Shown here piece after piece: positions 42,871-49,856 of a stretch of 64,000 nt of DNA. The notes under the pieces are model-generated. The model saw only the letters and a program-made list of their open reading frames with translations, was not told the DNA's origin and searched no databases. Position 1 is the stretch's first letter. Every line of letters starts with the position of its first letter. A program made the position numbers and the translations under genes. The stretch is from NCBI RefSeq assembly GCF_014646235.1, contig NZ_BMNB01000033.1, forward strand, positions 1 through 64,000. The letters are read 5' to 3'. The stretch comes from Micromonospora sonchi (lineage in GTDB: Bacteria; Actinomycetota; Actinomycetes; Mycobacteriales; Micromonosporaceae).

Positions 42871-42971
42871 CGCCCGCCCCTTCCTGACCGGTCCATCATG
42901 GCCGCCATCGCTGCCCCAGTGGACGAGCGGGCGCCCGGCTGGTCCGGCGGAACGAGGAGGGTGCGCGTCAT
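42867..42971 (-). CDS. 34-codon leader ORF, remnant of the eccA-like gene start
   Basis: ATG 42971 to TGA 42867 encodes MTRTLLVPPDQPGARSST... of 34 residues. The first ~14 codons match the start of the beta-helix/AAA+ gene at 46970 (MTRTLLVSPDQPGAYPS) and the DNA similarity continues ~65 bp upstream; the remainder (AAMAAMMDRSGRGGR) is unrelated. Its stop overlaps the eccE GTG, so translation may couple into eccE. It looks like a recombination product that gave eccE the promoter and start of the other gene. Whether the peptide itself matters is unknown. Confidence 0.6.
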   Translation of the reverse strand: MTRTLLVPPDQPGARSSTGAAMAAMMDRSGRGGR

Positions 42972-43034
42972 GGCTCCGGGCTTTGTACGGCGATGAGGGT
43001 TGGACCGACGATATCCCAGCCGTTCGACACCGTG
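42931..43034 (-). repeat. Duplicated 5' region, copy upstream of eccE
   Basis: About 105 bp here match 46930-47036 in the same orientation, including GGTGCGCGTCATGGCTCCGG and CCGACGATATCCCAG. The copy covers the presumptive promoter, the leader and the first codons of the beta-helix/AAA+ gene. Confidence 0.8.
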
Positions 43035-43073
43035 CGATCCCGTCGCGACGCCGCCCTGCACGGCGGACACCGA

Positions 43074-43415
43074 TCAGCGGGTCGAGGGCTGTGCCTGTTG
43101 CGGGGAGAGGACCTCGCTGCCGGACCAGTCGATGTACTCGTCGGCGAGGTTGCTGTCCGGCTCGCCGTCCTCGTCGAGGGTGCTGTACGAGGCGTAGAAC
43201 CGGCCGAAGCCGTAGCCGCCGTTGGCGAGGGTGGCCAGCGCCCACGGCCGCAGACCGGCGGGCAGCCGTTCCGGATGCAGCCGATCCACCCTGACCCGGA
43301 CGATCCCGAGCAGGTCGTACGACTGGTCGGCCGTGCCGGCGTCGAGCACGCGGCACAGCGAGAAGGCGTACGGCACCTGCTCCTCTTGATACACCCACCG
43401 ACCCGTGTCTTTCAT
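43074..43415 (-). CDS. Small protein of unknown function in the T7SS region
   Basis: Start ATG 43415 (MKDTGRWVYQEEQVPYAFS) was preferred to ATG 43454 because GGGAG lies 8-9 nt upstream. The 113-residue soluble protein is acidic at its C-terminus (STLDEDGEPDSNLADEYIDW) with a central RVDRLHPERLPAGLRPWALATLANGG. I recognise no family. It lies upstream of eccE and is divergent from an XRE regulator gene. Confidence 0.65.
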   Translation of the reverse strand: MKDTGRWVYQEEQVPYAFSLCRVLDAGTADQSYDLLGIVRVRVDRLHPERLPAGLRPWALATLANGGYGFGRFYASYSTLDEDGEPDSNLADEYIDWSGSEVLSPQQAQPSTR

Positions 43416-43545
43416 GGCTGTCTCCCAGCTTCGGGCGAAGTCTGCTTTTAGCATCGAGCAATCTCTCGCTTATATCAAGACCTGGTCCACGCGAAGGTTC
43501 ACGCGTAGGGTATGGACAGTTGCCGGTCCACTCGTAGGAGTCGTC

Positions 43546-44448
43546 ATGAATCCCAGGCAGGCGAGGTCGCCCCGGGCATCGAAGGCGTCGCTCTCCTCTC
43601 CCACAGTGCATGGCTGGGAGCTGGGCATTCGGCTCCGGGAGCGCCGGGAAGAGCTAGGCATGACAGCCGTTGCCGCCGCCAAGGCAAGCGGCATCACGCA
43701 GGCGTATGTGTCCGGAGTTGAGGCTGGCCGGGTCAAACTGCCGGCGGATCGATTGACCCAGCTCGTCAAGATCTATGAGATCGATCCGGCGGAAGCCGCT
43801 GAGCTGGAGGAGTTGCGAGTAGCCGCGATGCAGCGCGCTTGGTGGCACCAGCACTCCCAACTCTTCCCGGCCGAGTTCCTCCGATTCCTTGGTTACGAGG
43901 CCGGCGCTGAACACATTCGTAGCTACGACAATGAGCTGCTGCACGGACTGTTGCAGACCGAGGACTATGCGCGTGCGGTGATCCGCGGTGGCAACACCTA
44001 CGTCCGGCTCACTGAGATTGACCGACGGGTCAGCGTCCGGATGGCGCGCCAGTCGCGGCTGACTGAGGGTCGGGCGCAACTACGGTTGACCACCGTGATC
44101 GGCGAAGGTGCGCTACGCCAACAGGTTGGTGGGCCGGTACTGATGCGTGCTCAGCTCGACCACTTGGCCACGCTGCTGATGGAACGAGCCGGGCAGGTCG
44201 ATATCCGGGTCATGCCGTTTACCGCTGGAGCCCATCCCGCGCTCGGTGGACCATTCCAGATCCTGTCTTTCCCGTCGCCCCGGCTGCCCGAGCTGGTTTG
44301 GCAGGAGGTGCTTACTTCCAGCGACATCATCGATCAGTCCAGCCGGGTGGCGGACTACGTCGTCACCTTCGCCGAGGCGCGGGAGCGGGCGTTAGGCTCG
44401 GAGGAGTCGTTGGCCCTGATCCGGCGGATCGCCAAGGAGATGACGTGA
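43546..44448 (+). CDS. XRE-family regulator with DUF5753 domain
   Basis: ATG 43546 follows TAGGAG by 5 nt. The 300-residue protein has an N-terminal helix-turn-helix (IRLRERREELGMTAVAAAKASG then ITQAYVSGVEAGR, about 28-75) and a ~200-residue DUF5753 domain (ELLHGLLQTEDYARAVI, EGALRQQVGG, PFTAGAHPALGGPFQILSF). This actinomycete class is nearly always followed, as here, by a DUF397 gene in GTGA overlap. Such pairs act in development and antibiotic regulation (BldB/WhiJ-like networks) and some behave as toxin-antitoxin-like modules. Target genes are unknown. Confidence 0.93.
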   Translation: MNPRQARSPRASKASLSSPTVHGWELGIRLRERREELGMTAVAAAKASGITQAYVSGVEAGRVKLPADRLTQLVKIYEIDPAEAAELEELRVAAMQRAWWHQHSQLFPAEFLRFLGYEAGAEHIRSYDNELLHGLLQTEDYARAVIRGGNTYVRLTEIDRRVSVRMARQSRLTEGRAQLRLTTVIGEGALRQQVGGPVLMRAQLDHLATLLMERAGQVDIRVMPFTAGAHPALGGPFQILSFPSPRLPELVWQEVLTSSDIIDQSSRVADYVVTFAEARERALGSEESLALIRRIAKEMT

Positions 44449-44645
44449 ACACCCCTCGTCGTGCACCCGATCGTGACTGGTTCAAGTCGTCCCGCAGTTC
44501 AAACAACGCGGCCTGTGTCGAGGTGCGGTTTGCCGGTGGCGTGGTGGGCGTACGCGATTCGAAGGACCGCTCCGGCCCGGCCCTCGCCTTCGACGCCGGT
44601 GCCTGGGCCGGCTTCCTGCACGCGCTGCAGACCGACCCGGCCTGA
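44445..44645 (+). CDS. DUF397 protein
   Basis: The GTG at 44445 overlaps the regulator stop. The 66-residue protein has the DUF397 signature WFKSSRSSNNAACVEVRF and VGVRDSKDRSGPALAFD...WAGFL. Small proteins of this family are partners of the XRE/DUF5753 regulators and are thought to modulate them, as in WhiJ systems. Confidence 0.93.
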   Translation: MNTPRRAPDRDWFKSSRSSNNAACVEVRFAGGVVGVRDSKDRSGPALAFDAGAWAGFLHALQTDPA

Positions 44646-44697
44646 GCAGGCACTCCCGCCACCTCCCCCACCCCGCCCCGGCTCGCGCCGCCCTCCG

Positions 44698-44780
44698 GCG
44701 GCCCTGATGATCCGCGCAGTTTCGGGGAAGTTGCTGCCTCAGAGGCGTCCTGACACCGCAACTTCCCCGAAACTGCGGTG
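44698..44780. repeat. 80-bp hairpin unit, copy 1
   Basis: A 20-bp perfect stem (44715-44734, CGCAGTTTCGGGGAAGTTGC, with 44758-44777) has a loop that itself can pair (TCAG/CTGA). It differs from the copy at 45123-45203 at only a few loop positions. It lies 50-130 nt after the DUF397 stop. Confidence 0.85.
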
Positions 44781-44929
44781 TCAGCCGGCCTCGATTCCCT
44801 GTCGCGCGGGGATCGGCGCCCGATCGCGGCGTCGCTGACAGCCGCCTAACGGCCGGTCGAGGGCGGCGTCGGCCCCACGGTGTTGACAGGGTGGATGGGT
44901 CAGCGCGCCCTTACTTCCCCACACTGCCC

Positions 44930-45000
44930 CCTTTGCTCTGCTTCAACCTACGCAACGGGTTCGTCGGCAAACCGTTGCGCGGAGTGAAGCAGAGCAAAGG
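44930..45000. repeat. Compound hairpin between the two repeat copies
   Basis: Outer 16-bp stem (CCTTTGCTCTGCTTCA at 44930-44945 against 44985-45000) plus inner 8-bp stem (CGCAACGG 44951-44958 against 44972-44979). Its sequence is unrelated to the flanking units but the design is the same: an AT-richer outer arm with stacked stems. Confidence 0.75.
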
Positions 45001-45122
45001 CTTCCGCACCCCTACCCGGGGATGCCGTCGGGCTGTGCGGATGGTCGCGTTCAGGAATCAGGGGCCACAACACAGCCAAGGACCGGGTCGGCGGCACTTC
45101 CGCCACCCACCTCTCCCGATCC

Positions 45123-45203
45123 GGCCCTGATGATCCGCGCAGTTTCGGGGAAGTTGTTGCCTCAGAGGGGCCCTGACACCGCAACTTCCCCGAAACTGCG
45201 GTG
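45123..45203. repeat. 80-bp hairpin unit, copy 2
   Basis: The 19-bp stem (45138-45156 against 45182-45200) is identical to copy 1, with the closing pair changed to a wobble and an altered loop (AGAGGGGCC for AGAGGCGTC). Same orientation as copy 1, 425 bp away, and 90 nt from the stop of the minus-strand AAA+ gene. Confidence 0.85.
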
Positions 45204-45290
45204 CACCTGCTTGCCGGGGCGCCGCTGGAGCAGGGGCTGGCGGGGGGCTGGCGGGGTGTCAGCCGGTCTCGGCCCCCTGCCGCCAGGGGG

Positions 45291-46970
45291 TCAGCGTCCG
45301 ATCGCGGCGCGCACGTCGGCGACGGTGACCGTACGCAGCTCGTCGAGGCTGGGCCGTTGGCCGGACTGGCGCAACCGCTGCGCCTGCGCCTTGCGGACCC
45401 CCTCGAACAGTTTGCGCGCCTCGCGGGCGTTGCCGAAGTTCTGATCCCGCTCGATCGTGCCGAAGTGCTCCCGGAGCACCTCCGCGACGCCGTCGGCGAG
45501 GAGGTACTCGTCGCCGCTGGCCATCCGCTGCACGATGACGACCAACTGCTCGGGGGAGTAGTTTCCGAACTCGATGGTCTTGGCGAATCGGGAGGCCAGA
45601 CCGGGGTTGGCGTCGAGGAACTGAAGCATTTCCCCGGTGTAGCCGGCGGCGATCACGGCGACCTCGTCGCGGTGATCCTCCATCAGCTTCACCAGCGTGT
45701 CGATGGCCTCCTGCCCGAAGTCGGCGTTGCCTCCGGACGACCGGGACAGCGCGTACGCCTCGTCGATGAACAGCACGCCGCCGCGCGCCTGGTCGAACGC
45801 TCCGGCGGTCTTCTCGGCGGTGTGGCCGATGTACTGGCCGACCAGGTCGCGGCGGGACACCTCGCGGAACGCGCCGCCGGGCAGCGCGCCCAACGCCGCG
45901 AGCAGGTCACCGTAGATGCGGGCCACGGTGGTCTTACCGGTGCCGGGGGCGCCCGCGAAGATCAGGTGGTGGCTGACCGCGCCGACCGGCAGCCCGGCGC
46001 TGCGCCGCCACTCGTTGACCTGGATCTCGTCGATGAGGGCACGGACCTCCTCCTTCACCGACTCCAGGCCGACCATCGCCTCCAGGTCGGCGAGCAGCTT
46101 CTCCACCCGCGCGGTGTCCTGCTGGGCGGCGGCGCGGGCGGCGTCCGCGCCGTACGTGGCCTTCCGGCTCGCCGCGCCCTCCACGATGGTCGGGTTGGCT
46201 CCCTCGGCGACCTCGATCGCCGGCTGGGTGTTGTTCTCGGTGGTGCACTCCTCGACCGTGCCGTTGCAGCCGCGGCCGAAGGAGACCGCCGGGCCGCGGG
46301 TGTCGCGGATGCGGCAGCGCCGCAGCACCGGGGCGCTCTGATGCACGACGGCCACCCCGGCGTGACCGGTCTGCGAGATGTCACAGGCCTCGATGGTGGG
46401 TCGGCCGCCCTGGTAGACGTAGATGCCACGGTTGCCGCAGCGGGTCACCGTGCTGGTGCGGATCGTCGGGGCGGCTCCGATCCGCACGATGATCCCGTCC
46501 TCGCTGAGGTCGGCGAACTCGCACCCCTCGACGGTGCCGTCGGAGTCCTCCACCACCAGACCGTAGCGGCCGCCGGTGACCTGGCAGCGGGCCAGCGTGA
46601 ACTCCGTACGGCCGGCCACCTGGATCGCCGCGCCGAAGTTGGCGCTCAGCTCGCACCCGATCATGGTGAGCGCAGCCCGGTCGGCCACGACGACCGGCGC
46701 GTCACCTGCCTTGAGGACGAGGTCGCGCAACTCCAGCCGACCCGAGTTGCAGGACACCGTGGGATAGGTCCCGGAGGAGGCGTCGATGGTGACCGTCCCC
46801 GCGCCCTCGGCGGCGACGATGGTGACGCCTCGGTCGTTGATGAACAGCGCCTCGTAGTAGGTGCCGGGACTCACCGACACGACAGTGTCGTCGCTGGCCA
46901 CCGCCAGGGCCTCCCCGATCGAGGGGTAGGCGCCGGGCTGATCCGGGGAGACGAGAAGGGTGCGCGTCAT
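45291..46970 (-). CDS. Right-handed beta-helix / AAA+ ATPase, EccA-like
   Basis: The 559-residue protein begins at ATG 46970 (GGAG 2 nt upstream is close). The first ~270 residues are a right-handed parallel beta-helix (repeated PTI...CDI..., VPGCEF-like turns such as GTVEGCEFADLSEDGIIV). The C-terminal part is a CbbX/EccA-type AAA+ module: Walker A FAGAPGTGKTT (Lys346), Walker B GGVLFIDEAYALS, sensor IAAGYT and arginine-finger region ANPGLASRF. EccA-like ATPases remodel or release T7SS substrates from chaperones. The beta-helix replaces the TPR domain of mycobacterial EccA. Its 5' end is duplicated upstream of eccE. Confidence 0.88.
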   Translation of the reverse strand: MTRTLLVSPDQPGAYPSIGEALAVASDDTVVSVSPGTYYEALFINDRGVTIVAAEGAGTVTIDASSGTYPTVSCNSGRLELRDLVLKAGDAPVVVADRAALTMIGCELSANFGAAIQVAGRTEFTLARCQVTGGRYGLVVEDSDGTVEGCEFADLSEDGIIVRIGAAPTIRTSTVTRCGNRGIYVYQGGRPTIEACDISQTGHAGVAVVHQSAPVLRRCRIRDTRGPAVSFGRGCNGTVEECTTENNTQPAIEVAEGANPTIVEGAASRKATYGADAARAAAQQDTARVEKLLADLEAMVGLESVKEEVRALIDEIQVNEWRRSAGLPVGAVSHHLIFAGAPGTGKTTVARIYGDLLAALGALPGGAFREVSRRDLVGQYIGHTAEKTAGAFDQARGGVLFIDEAYALSRSSGGNADFGQEAIDTLVKLMEDHRDEVAVIAAGYTGEMLQFLDANPGLASRFAKTIEFGNYSPEQLVVIVQRMASGDEYLLADGVAEVLREHFGTIERDQNFGNAREARKLFEGVRKAQAQRLRQSGQRPSLDELRTVTVADVRAAIGR

Positions 46971-47036
46971 GGCTCCGGGCTTCGTACGACGGCAGGAGGG
47001 GTTGCGCCGACGATATCCCAGGCGCCGCACACCGTG
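46930..47036 (-). repeat. Duplicated 5' region, copy at the AAA+ gene
   Basis: This is the native copy of the segment also found at 42931-43034. It contains CCTGGGATATCGTCGG on the minus strand, the presumptive leader and the start codon at 46970, so the promoter of the AAA+ gene is probably within it. Confidence 0.8.
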
Positions 47037-47121
47037 GAGGCCCGCACCGGGCGACGCTCGATAGGCTCGGGCGGAAGCGGACCGACCCCGGGTCGGATCC
47101 CCGTCGATCGCGGGAGGACGG

Positions 47122-47505
47122 ATGGTGCAGCTGCGGATGCTGCCGCTGGCGGCGGGCGCGCTGCTGGTCGACGGCACCGTCCACACCCACACCTCGGTAC
47201 GCGGCGACGTGCCGCCCGAGCTGCATCCGGTGGTCCGGCGCTTCCTGCACGGGCTGCCCACCGAGCAGCGCGAGCGTTTCGCCGACTGGTGCGCCGAGCC
47301 GGTGCTGATCTCCGACCGGCTGTACGCCGCCGAGGCCGGCGGGCCGCCGCTCGAAGCTGCCCGGGCCCGCTCGCTGCTGTGGGGCGCGAAGGTCCGCGCC
47401 ACCCGCGTCCGGGAGGAGGGCGACCCGCGCCACGGCGAGACCCAGCCGCCCTGCCGATCGTGTGCGGCCCTGCTGGACTGGTTCGGCATCGAGGCACTGC
47501 CATGA
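47122..47505 (+). CDS. YwqJ-related deaminase
   Basis: ATG 47122 follows GGGAGG by 4 nt. The 127-residue protein carries the zinc-dependent deaminase core of the YwqJ group: Cys57-Ala-Glu59 in DWCAEPVLISDRL and Cys111-x-x-Cys114 in PPCRSCAALLDWFGI. YwqJ-like deaminases are effector domains in polymorphic and T7SS-linked toxin systems. This one lacks an N-terminal WXG/LXG trafficking domain and overlaps a SUKH-3 immunity-type gene as ATGA, so toxin-immunity pairing is likely. A free-standing nucleotide-modifying enzyme is the alternative. Confidence 0.82.
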   Translation: MVQLRMLPLAAGALLVDGTVHTHTSVRGDVPPELHPVVRRFLHGLPTEQRERFADWCAEPVLISDRLYAAEAGGPPLEAARARSLLWGAKVRATRVREEGDPRHGETQPPCRSCAALLDWFGIEALP

Positions 47506-47987
47506 CCGAACGTTTTCCGTCGCTGGTGGCCGAGACCCTCGCCATGGCCGGCTGGTCACCGCAGGGGCGCGACGAGCAGCGGGCGCGCGAGTGGGCGCTG
47601 CGTATCGCCGCCGACGCCGCGCCGGACGGCCGCCAGCACGTCGTGACGGCCGCCGCCATCGAGGCGTACGCCGAGTTCGGTGGGCTGCGCGTACGCCCGC
47701 AGGGTGCGGGCGAGCAGGTCGCACCGAGCGCCTTCGACCTCGACCCGTTCCGGGTACGCCACTCGGTGGCCACCCTCGCCGAGCTGGCCGAGGCGACCGG
47801 GGCGCCGCTCACCCCGCTGGGCGAGGAGGGCGGCGGCACCGGCATCCTCGCCGTCGACGAGCAGGGCCGGGTTTTCGTACTCGACCACACCGGGGACTGG
47901 TTCCTCGGGGCGAGCGTCGACGAGGCGCTCGTCACGCTGGTGCTCGGCCGCCACCCCCGGCGGGTACGCGCGGACGGCACCTGGTGA
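47502..47987 (+). CDS. SUKH-3 family immunity-like protein
   Basis: The 161-residue protein starts in an ATGA overlap with the deaminase gene. It matches SUKH-3: LAMAGWSPQGRDEQRAREW, AIEAYAEFGGLRVRP, a central PLGEEGGGTGILAVDEQGRVFVLDHTGDWF and a final helix VDEALVTLVLG. SUKH proteins neutralise nucleic-acid-targeting toxins and are typically encoded next to deaminase or nuclease toxins, so it is the probable antidote of the YwqJ-type protein. It overlaps the SseB gene as GTGA. Confidence 0.88.
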   Translation: MTERFPSLVAETLAMAGWSPQGRDEQRAREWALRIAADAAPDGRQHVVTAAAIEAYAEFGGLRVRPQGAGEQVAPSAFDLDPFRVRHSVATLAELAEATGAPLTPLGEEGGGTGILAVDEQGRVFVLDHTGDWFLGASVDEALVTLVLGRHPRRVRADGTW

Positions 47988-49237
47988 CCAGCTGGCAGCC
48001 GAGCACGGCCACCGAGCGTGCGCTCCTGGCCGCCGTCGAGGCCGGCGATCAAACGGCCTTCCACACCGAACTCGCCGCCGGTCCGCTGCTGCTGCCTGTG
48101 TCACCGACGGCAGCCGTCGATGAACCGGTCGGTTGGCCGACGGGCCGGCACGAGGGGGTGACCCACGTGGTCGCCTACACCTCGCCGATGGCGATCGCTG
48201 CCGGCCTGCCCGGACAGTCCGTCAGCTACCGGGTGTCCGCACTGGCGGACCTCGCCGTCGACTGGCCCGACGACCGCTGGGTGCTGGCGATCGACGCCGG
48301 GCTGCCCATCGGCGTCCGGCTCACCGCCGACGAACTGCGTACCCTCGCCGCCCCGGCCGTCGAGGCGGAGCGGCCGTTGCGCGAGGCGGTCCAGCGGCAG
48401 GACCCGGACGCACTGATGGCGGCGTTGCTCCGGGCCGAGCTGGTGCTACCGCTGCGGCCGGACGGCCCGGCGACGCGCGACCTCGCCGACCCGGAGTTTC
48501 CCTGGTGGGGCCTGCCCGACGAGCAGGGGCGGACGAGCCTGCCGGTGTTCACCTCGGAGGCCCGGCTGCGGCAGGCGCTGGGCGATCACGACTCGGTGGT
48601 GGTCAGCAGCCTCCAGCTGACCGGCCACTGGCCCGACTCGTCCTGGCAGTTGCTGCTCAACCCGGAGACGCCGCTGGCCGCGGCGCTGCCCGGCGAGGCG
48701 GTGTCCGCGCTGCGCGACTGGCTCGGCGAGCTGCGGCACGTGCTCGACGACGCGGCCGAGCAGGAGCGCCAGCGGCGGGTGAGCGCCGCGTACGCCGACC
48801 CGTCGACGGTGGGCGTTCCGGTGCCCCGGCCAGCTTCTGATCCCGTGGTCGACGAGGGGCCCGACCCCGACGTGCCACTGCGACTGCAACTGGTCATCCC
48901 GCACCGCTACCTGCCGTCCTACCTGGACGAGGGATACGACCGGGCGGCCGGGCTGGTGCACGCCTGGCACGGCCCGGAGCGGGACACCCCGGTACGGCTC
49001 TACCGTCGCCTGGGACTGCTCGGTGCAGGCTCGCCGTTCGAGGAGTCGGACGAGTGGGTGGCGGCGCTGCGCTGGTCGCCCGGCGAGGACACGCCGGAGG
49101 AGTGGGGTCGGGGCCAGCCCCGGATGGAGTCCCTGGTCGTGCCGGACGGCACCGAGCTGCACTGCCTGCACCACGACGGCCGCGACGAGCTGCTGGCCCG
49201 CTTCGACGCGGCCGCCCGTCGTTGGTCACCGGCCTGA
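47984..49237 (+). CDS. SseB-domain protein (two SseB N-terminal domains)
   Basis: The 417-residue protein starts at GTG 47984 overlapping the SUKH-3 stop. Two successive SseB N-terminal-like domains are seen (ALLAAVEAGDQTAFHTELAAGPLLLPV... and AVQRQDPDALMAALLRAELVLPL...), each followed by a TSEARL or TSPMAIAAGL-type segment and an LAINPGLP-like motif (VLAIDAGLPIGVRL; QLLLNPETPLAAAL). A C-terminal ~150-residue region is unassigned. SseB-domain proteins are frequent near actinobacterial T7SS loci and have been proposed as accessory or chaperone-like factors. Confidence 0.85.
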   Translation: MTSWQPSTATERALLAAVEAGDQTAFHTELAAGPLLLPVSPTAAVDEPVGWPTGRHEGVTHVVAYTSPMAIAAGLPGQSVSYRVSALADLAVDWPDDRWVLAIDAGLPIGVRLTADELRTLAAPAVEAERPLREAVQRQDPDALMAALLRAELVLPLRPDGPATRDLADPEFPWWGLPDEQGRTSLPVFTSEARLRQALGDHDSVVVSSLQLTGHWPDSSWQLLLNPETPLAAALPGEAVSALRDWLGELRHVLDDAAEQERQRRVSAAYADPSTVGVPVPRPASDPVVDEGPDPDVPLRLQLVIPHRYLPSYLDEGYDRAAGLVHAWHGPERDTPVRLYRRLGLLGAGSPFEESDEWVAALRWSPGEDTPEEWGRGQPRMESLVVPDGTELHCLHHDGRDELLARFDAAARRWSPA

Positions 49238-49286
49238 GCTGCGGCACCGGCCGGGGCCAGGCCGGCACTATCGGCCGCAGCGGCGG

Positions 49287-49826
49287 TCAGCGACCGCGGC
49301 CGGCGAACCAGGCGCGCGCCGGAGAGCTCTTGATCAAGGCTAGCGACACACCGGCGAGCCCGCCCACGACCAGGGGTGTGACCATCGTCGGCTGATAAGT
49401 CAGCTTGCCCTGCGCCAGCAACACGACGATGACGACGACGAAGAGCCCGAAGGTGAAGCTCGCCGGCACCGCCAGGCCCTGCGCGTTGTCGCCAGTCCAG
49501 GCCATCAGGATGCCGATCGACGCGAGGAACACCACCAGCAGGGCGAGCGCGAGCACGCCCGCCCCGATGCCCACCACCAGGATCCTGCCGAGCCCGTCGC
49601 CCTCGGTCCGCAGCATCGCCAGGAAGAAGGCGATGCCGGCGATCAGCCAGGTCACGATCGCGGGCAGCATCAGCAGGGCCGCCAGGGTGACGACGGGCGG
49701 CCGCCGAGCCCGGGAATTCGACTCGGCCGCTGGCGGACCCGGGGGCGGCGAAGGTACGGCGGACGCGGGCGGCCCGTGGGGTGGGGGCGGGCCCGGGGGC
49801 GGGATCGCGCCGGGTGGGGTCGACAT
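49287..49826 (-). CDS. Proline-rich four-span membrane protein
   Basis: The 179-residue protein starts at ATG 49826 (GGAGG 11 nt upstream). A ~45-residue Pro/Ala-rich cytoplasmic tail is followed by four predicted membrane spans (LLMLPAIVTWLIAGIAFFLA, VVGIGAGVLALALLVVFLAS, ASFTFGLFVVVIVVLLA, VTPLVVGGLAGVSLALI). No family was recognised. It lies downstream of the mycosin gene on the same strand (30 nt), within the T7SS locus, and may be a small accessory membrane protein. Confidence 0.72.
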   Translation of the reverse strand: MSTPPGAIPPPGPPPPHGPPASAVPSPPPGPPAAESNSRARRPPVVTLAALLMLPAIVTWLIAGIAFFLAMLRTEGDGLGRILVVGIGAGVLALALLVVFLASIGILMAWTGDNAQGLAVPASFTFGLFVVVIVVLLAQGKLTYQPTMVTPLVVGGLAGVSLALIKSSPARAWFAGRGR

Positions 49827-49856
49827 GGCTGCCGTTACCTCCTCAGGTCGGATCGG

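Larger units (their letters stand above)
44646..45290. other. Non-coding convergent region with three long hairpins
   Basis: These 645 bp between convergent stops contain no credible gene. They hold two near-identical ~80-bp hairpin units (44698-44780 and 45123-45203) and a different compound hairpin (44930-45000). The remaining sequence is ordinary GC-rich DNA. Confidence 0.75.

Noticed and set aside
45201..47501. Long plus-strand frame leading into the SUKH-3 gene
   Set aside because: Upstream part is antisense to the AAA+ gene and crosses the YwqJ gene in another frame; the SUKH-3 start at 47502 has the ATGA overlap.
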